From positions 1-7,421 of the forward strand of contig JACPMU010000013.1 of assembly GCA_016185865.1 (NCBI GenBank): DNA of 7,421 nt. Direction: 5' to 3'. The position numbers were made by a program, and so were the translations under genes. The stretch is from Candidatus Woesearchaeota archaeon (GTDB lineage: Archaea; Nanobdellota; Nanobdellia; Woesearchaeales; GW2011-AR4). This document shows positions 1 through 5,282 of the stretch, one piece after another (the stretch's first letter is position 1; each line of letters begins with the position of its first letter). A model generated the notes under the pieces. It was given only the letters and a program-made list of their open reading frames with translations, made no database searches and was not told the DNA's origin.

Positions 1-5
1 AAAAA

Positions 6-13
6 TTTATAAA
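6..13 (+). promoter_or_regulatory. TATA box (box A) of the methyltransferase gene
   Basis: TTTATAAA matches the archaeal box A. Its centre lies about 25 nt before the ATG at 35, the distance expected when transcription starts at or next to the start codon. There is no Shine-Dalgarno, so a leaderless mRNA is inferred. The upstream factor-B element is at or beyond the window edge and can only be read as a run of five A. Confidence 0.6.
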
Positions 14-34
14 TAAATAATCTAATTTGTTGAT

Positions 35-1060
35 ATGGAAGAATTCAGAGAGAAAATTTTTGGATATTTAATAGAAATTAATGATATCGTAGATAAAATT
101 GATTCTGAGGCAAAAAAAGGAGCCAGATATTTTTTGTGGGATCAGGCCAAGAATTTTGTAAAAATAAGAATACTAATAGTTAAAATCAAAGAATTGGACA
201 GAAATCTTGAAAGATTTTCCCCAGATGATTTAATAATGAGATTGCTTGGCACTTCTATTGCATCGCAGAATGAATTATTTCAAAGTTATGGCGAAGATAA
301 TTGGTACTTTAAATTTAAGGCAGCTATAAAAGATTTCCAGGATGTAATTTTTGATTTATATATCTACCGCTTCACTTATGATACTTTTTCAGAAAATTCA
401 AGAGATAATGATAGGAAAGCAAATATTTTGATGTCATTAGTTAATACAAGTTCAGCTTTGCTGGAAATTGGTCCTGGCACAGGGCCATTGTTCAGGAGAT
501 TGATAAGACGTGGTTATGACGTTAATGCAATTGAGTATGACTCAAGAATGATTCACGAATTATTTTCAAGATGTTCCGAAGCACAAGGCAGAGTAATTAA
601 TGCAGATTTTTTTGAATATAACCTTGGAGAAAACATTTATGATATGATTTTTATTGAAAGTGGAATCTTTTTGTTTACTCTTCTAAACAATAAACTTTTT
701 TTTGAATTGTTCCCAAACTTAGAATTCGAGAGGGTAAGAATAGGATTTAATAAAATATTTCGAGCTTTGAAAAGAAACGGAATGTTCTTGATAGGCATCC
801 AAGGTTTAATGAAAAAAGTTGATATTGGTCGTGGAATGACGTTTGAAATGAAAAGAACACAATTAGAAGATAGAGCAGAAAGAGAAATTAATTGGTGCTT
901 TAAAAAAGGATATTTATCAAAGAAAAAAATCTTATACAAAATTAGACAATCAAAGCCAACAATCCCATTTGAAAAATTTTTGCAATTTTCCTTTGAAACT
1001 GGGTTTAGAGATATACAAATTCACGATTCTTATGAATGGGTTATATTAAGAAAAGATTAA
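35..1060 (+). CDS. class I SAM-dependent methyltransferase with a helical N-terminal region
   Basis: This 341-residue protein most likely transfers a methyl group from S-adenosylmethionine to an unknown substrate. Motif I is clear at residues 144-150 (EIGPGTG), followed by the acidic ribose-binding residue E167 in AIEYD. ADFFEY at 190-195 fits the motif II/adenine-contact region, and IYDMIFIESG at 201-210 fits strand 4. Residues 1-130 precede the Rossmann core; they are mostly helical and charged and I do not recognise them. They could bind the substrate or another protein. The ATG at 35 has a TATA box 25 nt upstream. The stop codon overlaps the Taw1 stop on the other strand. Leucine is mostly TTA/TTG and the local G+C is low (14 of 60 bases in 601-660), unlike the central genes, so transfer or a recent origin is possible. 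The methyltransferase class is well supported; the substrate is unknown. Confidence 0.85.
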   Translation: MEEFREKIFGYLIEINDIVDKIDSEAKKGARYFLWDQAKNFVKIRILIVKIKELDRNLERFSPDDLIMRLLGTSIASQNELFQSYGEDNWYFKFKAAIKDFQDVIFDLYIYRFTYDTFSENSRDNDRKANILMSLVNTSSALLEIGPGTGPLFRRLIRRGYDVNAIEYDSRMIHELFSRCSEAQGRVINADFFEYNLGENIYDMIFIESGIFLFTLLNNKLFFELFPNLEFERVRIGFNKIFRALKRNGMFLIGIQGLMKKVDIGRGMTFEMKRTQLEDRAEREINWCFKKGYLSKKKILYKIRQSKPTIPFEKFLQFSFETGFRDIQIHDSYEWVILRKD

Positions 1061-1982
1061 TCAAACTTCATAACCCTTCCTTCAAAATCTTCCTTCATCA
1101 GCAATACAACTCTTGAAGGCTCGTGCTCGTCTATCACTTTGTAATCAGCGTATTTTGCAATCTCCTCAGCAAATGATTTGACTTCCTCGTGCAATGGCAT
1201 GTTTGATTGCTCCAGTCTTTCCCTTGACATGCCAACCCACATATAGGCCTTGACTTCAACAAACATTGGCTTGCTTAATTTGATTATTTCAGCCCATTGC
1301 CCTGCATTTACCATATTCATGCCTTTTATCAGAGTGAACCTCAGCACAGTTCTCATTTTTTGCCTTAGCTCTGGCAGCAAGCTTAATGTTTTCATCAAAC
1401 CCTGCCATGCATTCTTGATAATAGGCCTGTCAATTAAGTTAAACAGCTCCTCATTTGGAGCATCAACAGAAATGTAAAGCTGTGTCGGAGGCTCTTCAAG
1501 CAGCTTTTCAATTTTTTCCGGCAACAGCCCGTTGCTTTTTTGTATTCTTTAATTAACTCCGTCAATCTTGGATATAAGGTTGGCTCGCCATCAAGGCTTA
1601 TTGCAACATGCTGAGGCTGCATAGCTCTTTCAAATTTCTCATGCGATGTTTTTTGATTGCCCCCAAATCCTGAAAGCAGCTTTCTTTGTGCTTCAATCGT
1701 TCCTTCAACAATGTCAGCAGGCTCGTCAATTCCATTTTCCATTGCAGGCTCCGTATGATACCTCAAGTCGCGCCAGCAGAACACGCAAGCATTGTTGCAT
1801 GTGAATGTTGGCGTCATCTGAACGCATTGATGCGAATTAATGCCGTAAAACTTGCTTTTGTAGCAGCCTCCTTCCCCCCTTAAGTCAGATTTAGTCCAGT
1901 GGCAGGTTTTAACTCTAGTATGGTTGCCGACAACCTCATACTGCTGATTCTTTAGCACCAGCTTTACATCTGCTGTTATCAC
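1057..1982 (-). pseudogene. taw1: 4-demethylwyosine synthase Taw1 (archaeal TYW1), frameshifted
   Basis: Taw1 is a radical-SAM enzyme that condenses N1-methylguanosine-37 of tRNA-Phe with pyruvate to give 4-demethylwyosine, the tricyclic core of wybutosine derivatives. Translation from GTG at 1982 gives C27, C40 and C53 (second iron-sulfur cluster), the radical-SAM motif C62-x3-C66-x2-C69, then SLDGEPT at 129-135. The cysteine spacing matches the family and supports this start. At about residue 149 the reading frame breaks at an A6 run (T6 on the plus strand, 1536-1541). The rest continues in another frame from about 1540 down to 1057, with typical Taw1 segments PTQLYIS, VEVKAYMWVG and EPSRVVL. 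From memory of Pyrococcus homologues, the strand between the GEPT region and the NG turn is missing (about eight residues; 25 nt restores both length and frame). Hence a true pseudogene or an assembly/sequencing error; the flanking protein is otherwise well conserved, so damage is recent. Confidence 0.88.
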
Positions 1983-2004
1983 GCATATAAATAAAATACA
2001 AATC

Positions 2005-2012
2005 TATATAAA
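2005..2012. promoter_or_regulatory. shared bidirectional TATA box between taw1 and the PepSY-like gene
   Basis: TATATAAA on plus reads TTTATATA on minus, a perfect archaeal box A in that direction. Its centre (2008.5) is exactly midway between the taw1 GTG (1982) and the next ATG (2035), 26.5 nt from each. Both genes would therefore be leaderless and driven from the same element. I see no second TATA at a suitable distance for either gene. Confidence 0.65.
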
Positions 2013-2034
2013 TTTTGAGGTTTTCAGGCTTCTG

Positions 2035-2538
2035 ATGGATTTAAAGCCCTCATTGAAAAAGCTTCAGGAAAGCATGGATTTCAAAGTATGGCGCAGGAAA
2101 AACAATAATACATACTTTTCTTATGCCTTTAAAATCCCGCAGGAAATGGGCTCAAATGACTGGCAGTTCGGCTTCTATAACTCTAAAAAAGACAGGATAA
2201 CCACTTTTATCATAACAGGAAACAACATCAAGATAAGGCCTGAAGAGGAAATTTTCAAAAAAGAGGGCATGAAGGTGAATGAGATACAGCTTGGCAAGGT
2301 GAAGCTGACATTTGACAGTGCCATTGGAAAAGCGGATGAGTTCCAGCAGAAAAACTTTCCAAAGGACAAAAGCATAAAAACAATTGCAATACTCCAAAAC
2401 TCACAGGAGTTTGGCAATGTATGGAACATAACATACATAACAGAGGCTTTCAACACATTAAACATGAAGATAGATGCTTCCAATGGAAAGATGCTTGAGC
2501 ACAACCTTTCATCCATACTTTCTTTTAGGAAAGAATAG
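2035..2538 (+). CDS. small soluble protein with a PepSY-like C-terminal segment
   Basis: This 167-residue protein has no signal peptide or membrane segment, so it is predicted cytoplasmic. The last third, about residues 128-157 (NVWNITYI, then TLNMKIDASNGKML), has the PepSY-like layout of a tryptophan-containing strand, a helix and a strand ending in IDA-x-x-G. The first part is rich in aromatic residues and alternating strands (W19, Y27, F29, W43, F45, F48) and may be a related repeat. No catalytic motif is visible. The ATG follows the shared TATA element by about 26 nt, so the mRNA is probably leaderless. An 80-nt gap and a new TATA box separate it from dut, so it is probably monocistronic. 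PepSY-like is a fold-level guess; the function is unknown. Confidence 0.75.
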   Translation: MDLKPSLKKLQESMDFKVWRRKNNNTYFSYAFKIPQEMGSNDWQFGFYNSKKDRITTFIITGNNIKIRPEEEIFKKEGMKVNEIQLGKVKLTFDSAIGKADEFQQKNFPKDKSIKTIAILQNSQEFGNVWNITYITEAFNTLNMKIDASNGKMLEHNLSSILSFRKE

Positions 2539-2543
2539 TTATG

Positions 2544-2565
2544 ATATAGCTTAATAAAACTATAT
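2544..2565 (+). terminator. weak A/T hairpin after the PepSY-like gene
   Basis: ATATAG at 2544-2549 and CTATAT at 2560-2565 pair, and TT/AA extends the stem past one bulged C, leaving a five-base loop. TTC follows. The stem is almost all A/T and therefore weak. It lies just after the stop codon at 2536-2538, where a 3' end is expected, but archaeal termination mostly needs T-tracts and only a short one is present. Confidence 0.25.
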
Positions 2566-2582
2566 TTCTCAATTGCGAATTC

Positions 2583-2590
2583 TTTAAATA
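2583..2590 (+). promoter_or_regulatory. TATA box upstream of dut
   Basis: TTTAAATA matches box A. Transcription would begin near 2612, giving a leader of about 8 nt to the in-frame ATG at 2620 or about 56 nt to the preferred ATG at 2668. A second TATA-like stretch, GATATAAAT at 2601-2609, would start transcription near 2631 and would exclude the 2620 start. Confidence 0.5.
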
Positions 2591-2630
2591 CAAGCATGAT
2601 GATATAAATCGGGAGTTGCATGCGAATCCA

Positions 2631-2642
2631 TGAGCATGCTCA
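2631..2642. repeat. 12-bp perfect palindrome in the dut leader
   Basis: TGAGCATGCTCA is self-complementary over all 12 bases. It lies downstream of the TATA boxes and 26 nt before the preferred dut start at 2668, so it would be in the 5' leader or at the transcription start. It could be an operator for a dimeric regulator, a small RNA hairpin, or chance. It is more G+C-rich than its surroundings. Confidence 0.5.
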
Positions 2643-2667
2643 CATCCAAATTTTCTTTGTGATTAAA

Positions 2668-3099
2668 ATGATAAGAGTGAAAATCAAAAAAATTGCCGAT
2701 GTCAAAACGCCTTACTATGCCCATAAAGGAGATGCGGGAGTTGACCTGTATGCTGCCGAAGACTACTTATTAAGGCCAATGGAAAGAAAGCTGATTGGAA
2801 CAGGCATCAAGATAGAAATCCCTTATGGCTATGAAGCGCAAATAAGGCCAAAAAGCGGATTGGCACTTGAGCACGGCATAAGCCATGCCAACAGCATAGG
2901 CACAATCGACTCCGGCTACAGGGGAGAGATAAAAGTGCCATTGATTAATTTCAGCGGCAAAGCATACAAAATAGAAAAGGGCAGGAAAATTGCACAGATG
3001 GTGTTTGCAAAGGTTGAAGAGGCTGTTTTTGAGGAAATTGAGGAGCTTGAGGAAACCACAAGAAACGAGCAGGGCTTCGGAAGCACAGGATTGGAGTAA
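2668..3099 (+). CDS. dut: dUTP diphosphatase (trimeric dUTPase)
   Basis: dUTPase splits dUTP into dUMP and pyrophosphate, keeping uracil out of DNA and feeding dTMP synthesis. All five motifs of the homotrimeric family are present, counted from ATG 2668: DAGVDLYA at 22-29, RPKSGLA at 60-66, GTIDSGYRGEIKVPL at 78-92 with catalytic D81, GRKIAQMVF at 105-113, and RNEQGFGSTG at 132-141. Motif 5 has NEQ where many homologues have G-x-G, but the GFGSTG end is intact. At 143 residues the length is normal. An in-frame ATG at 2620 would add 16 residues (histidine-rich, then hydrophobic) outside the family's usual start; ATG 2668 is preceded by a weak GTGAT 4 nt upstream and gives the common MIRVKI beginning. 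A 40-residue gene follows after 13 nt, probably on the same transcript. Thymidylate kinase, further along the same pathway, lies close by on the other strand. Confidence 0.95.
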   Translation: MIRVKIKKIADVKTPYYAHKGDAGVDLYAAEDYLLRPMERKLIGTGIKIEIPYGYEAQIRPKSGLALEHGISHANSIGTIDSGYRGEIKVPLINFSGKAYKIEKGRKIAQMVFAKVEEAVFEEIEELEETTRNEQGFGSTGLE

Positions 3100-3100
3100 A

Positions 3101-3106
3101 AGAGGT
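3101..3106 (+). promoter_or_regulatory. Shine-Dalgarno of the 40-residue gene
   Basis: AGAGGT (extending to AGAGGTG) lies 6 nt before the ATG at 3113 and just after the dut stop. It is one of the clearest ribosome-binding sites in the window. It suits an internal operon gene, whereas most first genes here look leaderless. It decides the start of the small gene against longer in-frame readings that overlap dut. Confidence 0.6.
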
Positions 3107-3112
3107 GCAGGA

Positions 3113-3235
3113 ATGGGAAAAGATACAAGCAAGCCGATAAGGTTCAAGACAATACAGAAAAACACAAAATTAGCTGAATTTGCCGCTGACGAAGCCAAGC
3201 CTGTCAGCCAGGAAGAGCAGCAATTGGTTGATTAA
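3113..3235 (+). CDS. 40-residue hydrophilic protein downstream of dut
   Basis: An ATG preceded by a good Shine-Dalgarno opens a 40-codon frame, beginning MGKDTSKPIRF and ending in QEEQQLVD. It is basic at the N terminus and acidic/glutamine-rich at the C terminus, with no cysteine, no membrane segment and no recognised motif. The frame stays open upstream into dut, but that part is only a shadow. The 13-nt spacing from the dut stop implies co-transcription. The ribosome-binding site and position support a real gene; the function is unknown. It might be a small regulator or accessory factor conserved beside dut, which comparison of related genomes would show. Confidence 0.55.
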   Translation: MGKDTSKPIRFKTIQKNTKLAEFAADEAKPVSQEEQQLVD

Positions 3236-3267
3236 TTCTTAACTTTTGAGTAGTCATCAAGAAAAGA

Positions 3268-3275
3268 TTTAAAAA
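3268..3275 (+). promoter_or_regulatory. TATA box of the four-cysteine membrane protein gene
   Basis: TTTAAAAA (TTTAAAAATA to 3277), preceded by the purine-rich GAAAAGA, is centred about 27 nt before the ATG at 3299. This fits leaderless transcription and favours ATG 3299 over the in-frame TTG at 3290. Confidence 0.55.
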
Positions 3276-3298
3276 TACACATATATAACTTGCTAACT

Positions 3299-3685
3299 AT
3301 GGGGTGGCTAAATAAGAAATCAGAGGCAGCAACAACGCTATTAGTCATTTTAGTGATAGTTTTTCTTATAGGATGGCTTGTCAATGTAAACCAAAGGGAG
3401 TGCAAAAGAAACAGCGACTGCTCTTCCGAATCATATTGCGGCAGTGATTTTTCATGCCATTCCTATCCAACAATACAGAAAACAGTTGTTCAGTACAACT
3501 TATTCTGGCCTGCTGTTATCGTAGGCATTGCCTTGGTGCTTGCAGCATTGATATATAAAAACGGTGAATTCAGGTTCAGGAAAGAGCAGAAACAAGTTGT
3601 TGAGCATAAGGCAGAGGAAAAAAAGCCGGCTGAAGATGTTTCAGAGCCTTACTACAAAAGCGACAGCAATCTGAGAAATCCTTAG
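3299..3685 (+). CDS. two-helix membrane protein with four evenly spaced cysteines
   Basis: This 128-residue protein has two predicted membrane helices, about residues 11-29 (LLVILVIVFLIGWLV) and 68-86 (LFWPAVIVGIALVLAALIY). Positive charges before the first and after the second suggest both ends are cytoplasmic and the 38-residue loop is outside. That loop holds C35, C41, C47 and C53, each exactly six residues apart, with N-S-D before C41 and S-Y before C47. This looks like a small disulfide-bonded or metal-binding knot. The C-terminal tail (about 88-128) is highly charged and probably cytoplasmic. I do not recognise a named family; similar small cysteine modules occur in secreted DPANN proteins, from memory. 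The start at 3299 is chosen by TATA spacing. The stop TAG shares bases with the tmk stop on the other strand. Confidence 0.75.
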   Translation: MGWLNKKSEAATTLLVILVIVFLIGWLVNVNQRECKRNSDCSSESYCGSDFSCHSYPTIQKTVVQYNLFWPAVIVGIALVLAALIYKNGEFRFRKEQKQVVEHKAEEKKPAEDVSEPYYKSDSNLRNP

Positions 3686-4305
3686 CCAAGCATTTTATCC
3701 AATTCTTTCTTTATACTTTCAAAAACTCTTTTCAATGGCATTGAAGCATCGATAATTTTTATATCATCATCCACTAATTTCGGCATTTTCAGGAAATTCT
3801 GCCTTATCTTTTTCATAAACTCGAGCTGCTCAAACTTCTCCTTTTGCCTGTATTCTATCCTTTCAAGAGCAGCAGAAGGCTCAACATCAAGGATAAAGGC
3901 AGCATCAGGCTTTCTGAACTGCTTGCTCTTCTGAATCATGTCTTTGATATTCAATCCCTGTGCCCCTTGGAAAGCAATAGTTGAATAATAATACCTGTCG
4001 CAAAGCACGATGTTTAGCTCATGCTTATTGGACATTTTTAAAAACGGCTCTATCGTGCTTTTCAAATGCTCTTTTCTGTCTTTAATGAACAAACCCATTA
4101 ATTTTCTGCTGCTGCTTTCAGGATTCTTTTCTTTTCTCAGCATCTGCCTTATCAGCTTTCCGTATTTTCCGTTTGTGGGCTCCCTTGTTGTCAATATCCT
4201 ATATTTTTTATGCCTTGAGAACAAATAGTTATGAAGCATCTTGATTATTTCGCTCTTGCCGGATCCGTCAATGCCGTCAACAACAATAAACATGCCTTTT
4301 TTCAT
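3682..4305 (-). CDS. tmk: thymidylate kinase (dTMP kinase)
   Basis: Thymidylate kinase transfers a phosphate from ATP to dTMP, giving dTDP for DNA synthesis. The 207-residue protein has the P-loop GIDGSGKS at 11-18, the dTMP-binding REPT at 41-44, DRYYYST at 103-109 (family DR(Y/H) element) and FILDVEP at 137-143. A basic/acidic stretch around 149-160 (RIEYRQKEKFE) corresponds to the mobile LID. Length is normal for the family. The ATG at 4305 has a TATA box 27 nt upstream; an in-frame ATG at 4293 would give the shorter MFIVVDG start and cannot be ruled out. The gene is monocistronic here, divergent from the SAM hydrolase gene across the repeat-bearing gap, and convergent with the cysteine-loop membrane protein, overlapping it by 4 nt. 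dut lies a few hundred bases away, the other enzyme of the dTTP route in the window. Confidence 0.93.
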   Translation of the reverse strand: MKKGMFIVVDGIDGSGKSEIIKMLHNYLFSRHKKYRILTTREPTNGKYGKLIRQMLRKEKNPESSSRKLMGLFIKDRKEHLKSTIEPFLKMSNKHELNIVLCDRYYYSTIAFQGAQGLNIKDMIQKSKQFRKPDAAFILDVEPSAALERIEYRQKEKFEQLEFMKKIRQNFLKMPKLVDDDIKIIDASMPLKRVFESIKKELDKMLG

Positions 4306-4328
4306 GGCTTTTGAGAGTTAAACTTTCT

Positions 4329-4336
4329 TTATTAAA
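4329..4336 (-). promoter_or_regulatory. TATA box of tmk
   Basis: On the minus strand this reads TTTAATAA, close to the box A consensus, centred about 27 nt before the tmk ATG at 4305. A short or absent leader is inferred. Confidence 0.5.
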
Positions 4337-4341
4337 TTTAT

Positions 4342-4356
4342 GCAAAACCGAGCCTT
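4342..4356 (+). repeat. 15-bp direct repeat, copy 1
   Basis: GCAAAACCGAGCCTT occurs here and, perfectly, at 4476-4490. This copy spans the outer border of the left arm of the palindrome, so its last five bases (GCCTT) are the first bases of that arm. GCAAAAC can also pair with GTTTTGC at 4370-4376. Confidence 0.8.
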
Positions 4357-4511
4357 GTTGAAAATGTCAGTTTTGCCATCATTATTTGTGAGCATCATCT
4401 AGTTTAATATCAAACCAGAAGGAAATTGCAATGGGAATTCTGGTTTTAGCGAACACTTTAGCATGCGAACTGATGGCAAAACCGAGCCTTTGGCGAGATT
4501 TTCAACAAGGC
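4352..4511. repeat. 160-bp imperfect palindrome (MITE-like element or structured RNA)
   Basis: Three nested arms pair. The outer arm, 4352-4365 with 4498-4511, is 14 perfect bp. The middle arm, 4370-4381 with 4471-4482, is 12 perfect bp. The inner arm, 4412-4420 with 4438-4446, is 9 perfect bp around a loop containing the palindrome ATTGCAAT. The stretch between the middle and inner arms is partly complementary (GCAT and AGT blocks match). The right arm carries an extra 11 nt relative to the left. Flanks show near-identical GCAAAACCG (4342-4350) and GCAAAATCG (4513-4521 region), as a target duplication might. There is no open frame inside. It lies between the divergent tmk and SAM hydrolase promoters. 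A small non-autonomous mobile element or a folded RNA both fit; the sequence does not decide. Confidence 0.75.
4476..4490 (+). repeat. 15-bp direct repeat, copy 2
   Basis: A perfect second copy of the 15-mer at 4342-4356. Here it overlaps the end of the middle palindrome arm and fills the asymmetric loop of the right side. Its GCCTT can form a local hairpin with AAGGC at 4507-4511, competing with the long-range outer arm. Confidence 0.8.
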
Positions 4512-4527
4512 AGCAAAATCGCAAAAC

Positions 4528-4535
4528 TTTAAATA
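4528..4535 (+). promoter_or_regulatory. TATA box of the SAM hydrolase gene
   Basis: TTTAAATA is centred about 25 nt before the ATG at 4557, with GCAAAAC just upstream as a possible factor-B contact. The ATG is preceded by CCCC rather than a Shine-Dalgarno, supporting a leaderless mRNA. The element lies 17 nt outside the palindrome. Confidence 0.6.
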
Positions 4536-4556
4536 AAATGCAGGCAATCCAACCCC

Positions 4557-5282
4557 ATGATTGTTATACTGACAGACTTTGGGCATTCTGAATACCTAGG
4601 GGTAATGAAAGGCGTTATTTATGCTATTAAAAAAAATACAAAAATAGTGGATTTGTCAAATTTTGTCAGCCATCATAACATAAAGGAAGGGGCATGGATT
4701 CTGTACAAGAATTACAGGCATTTCCCGAAAAATACTATATTTTTGTGTGTTGTTGACCCCGGAGTTGGAAGCAAAAGGCAGTGCATTGCCGTAAAAACCA
4801 AAAATTACTTTTTTGTTGGGCCTGACAACGGGCTGATGCACAAGGCAATTTTTGAAGATGGGATGATTTATGCAGTCAAGCTTCCTGTTAAAAACGCCTC
4901 GATGACTTTTCATGGAAGAGACGTGTTTGCAAAAGCAGCTGCAATGCTTGAAAAAAAAATCAAGATTGAGATGCTTGGCGCAAAAACAGCCATAAAAACA
5001 AAGCTTGATTTCCACCTTAAGGGCAGGCAAGGGGAAGCTGTCAGAATAGATAATTTCGGCAACATCATAACAAATTTAGGCTCGCTTAATAAAAATTCAT
5101 ACAACGTGAAGGCAAAAAATTTCAATCAAAAACTGGGATTTTGCAAAACCTATGAATCAGCGCCTGCAAATAAGCTGTTTCTCATCAAGGGAAGCTCTGG
5201 CACGCTTGAAATTTCTGTTAAAAATTCAAGTGCATCAGCAAAATTAAAGCTTAAAGCCGGAGACAAGATAGAGATAAGCTAA
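4557..5282 (+). CDS. S-adenosyl-L-methionine hydrolase (SAM hydroxide adenosyltransferase, DUF62)
   Basis: Members of this family use an activated water or hydroxide to cleave SAM into adenosine and methionine; they are relatives of fluorinase and chlorinase. The 241-residue protein shows LTDFG at 5-9, VVDPGVGS-x-R at 65-74, FVGPDNGL at 86-93, TFHGRDVFA at 117-125 and DNFGNIITN at 165-173. D67, R74 and H119 correspond to the Asp-Arg-His triad proposed for archaeal members such as Pyrococcus PH0463, and the seven-residue Asp-Arg spacing is the same. Length and two-domain order are normal. No halide-specific loop is evident, so hydrolysis is favoured over halogenation. It has its own TATA box and no co-directional neighbour, and its stop overlaps the stop of the charged protein on the other strand. 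The biological purpose (SAM turnover or adenosine supply) is not settled by context. Confidence 0.9.
   Translation: MIVILTDFGHSEYLGVMKGVIYAIKKNTKIVDLSNFVSHHNIKEGAWILYKNYRHFPKNTIFLCVVDPGVGSKRQCIAVKTKNYFFVGPDNGLMHKAIFEDGMIYAVKLPVKNASMTFHGRDVFAKAAAMLEKKIKIEMLGAKTAIKTKLDFHLKGRQGEAVRIDNFGNIITNLGSLNKNSYNVKAKNFNQKLGFCKTYESAPANKLFLIKGSSGTLEISVKNSSASAKLKLKAGDKIEIS

Noticed and set aside
2175..2621. 148-codon open frame on the minus strand
   Set aside because: It is antisense to the PepSY-like gene and its promoter region, with a hydrophobic translation typical of a shadow frame and no start signals.
2620..2667. N-terminal extension of dUTPase from ATG 2620
   Set aside because: The added residues are outside the family's usual start and are encoded over the palindromic leader; kept only as an alternative.
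2770..3198. 142-codon open frame on the minus strand
   Set aside because: It lies opposite dut, whose five motifs show that the plus strand is coding.
4352..4511. tRNA or CRISPR repeat in the palindromic gap
   Set aside because: There is no cloverleaf, T-loop sequence or CCA end, and only two copies of a 15-mer without regular spacers.
3682..4556. dut-tmk operon
   Set aside because: The two genes are on opposite strands with their own TATA boxes; only a loose neighbourhood link can be claimed.
4656..5030. 124-codon open frame on the minus strand
   Set aside because: It is antisense to the SAM hydrolase motifs and is Cys/Phe-rich without any recognisable domain.
4557..5282. Fluorinase or chlorinase rather than SAM hydrolase
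   Set aside because: The Asp-Arg-His triad positions and archaeal context fit the hydroxide-using members, and no halogenase neighbours are present.
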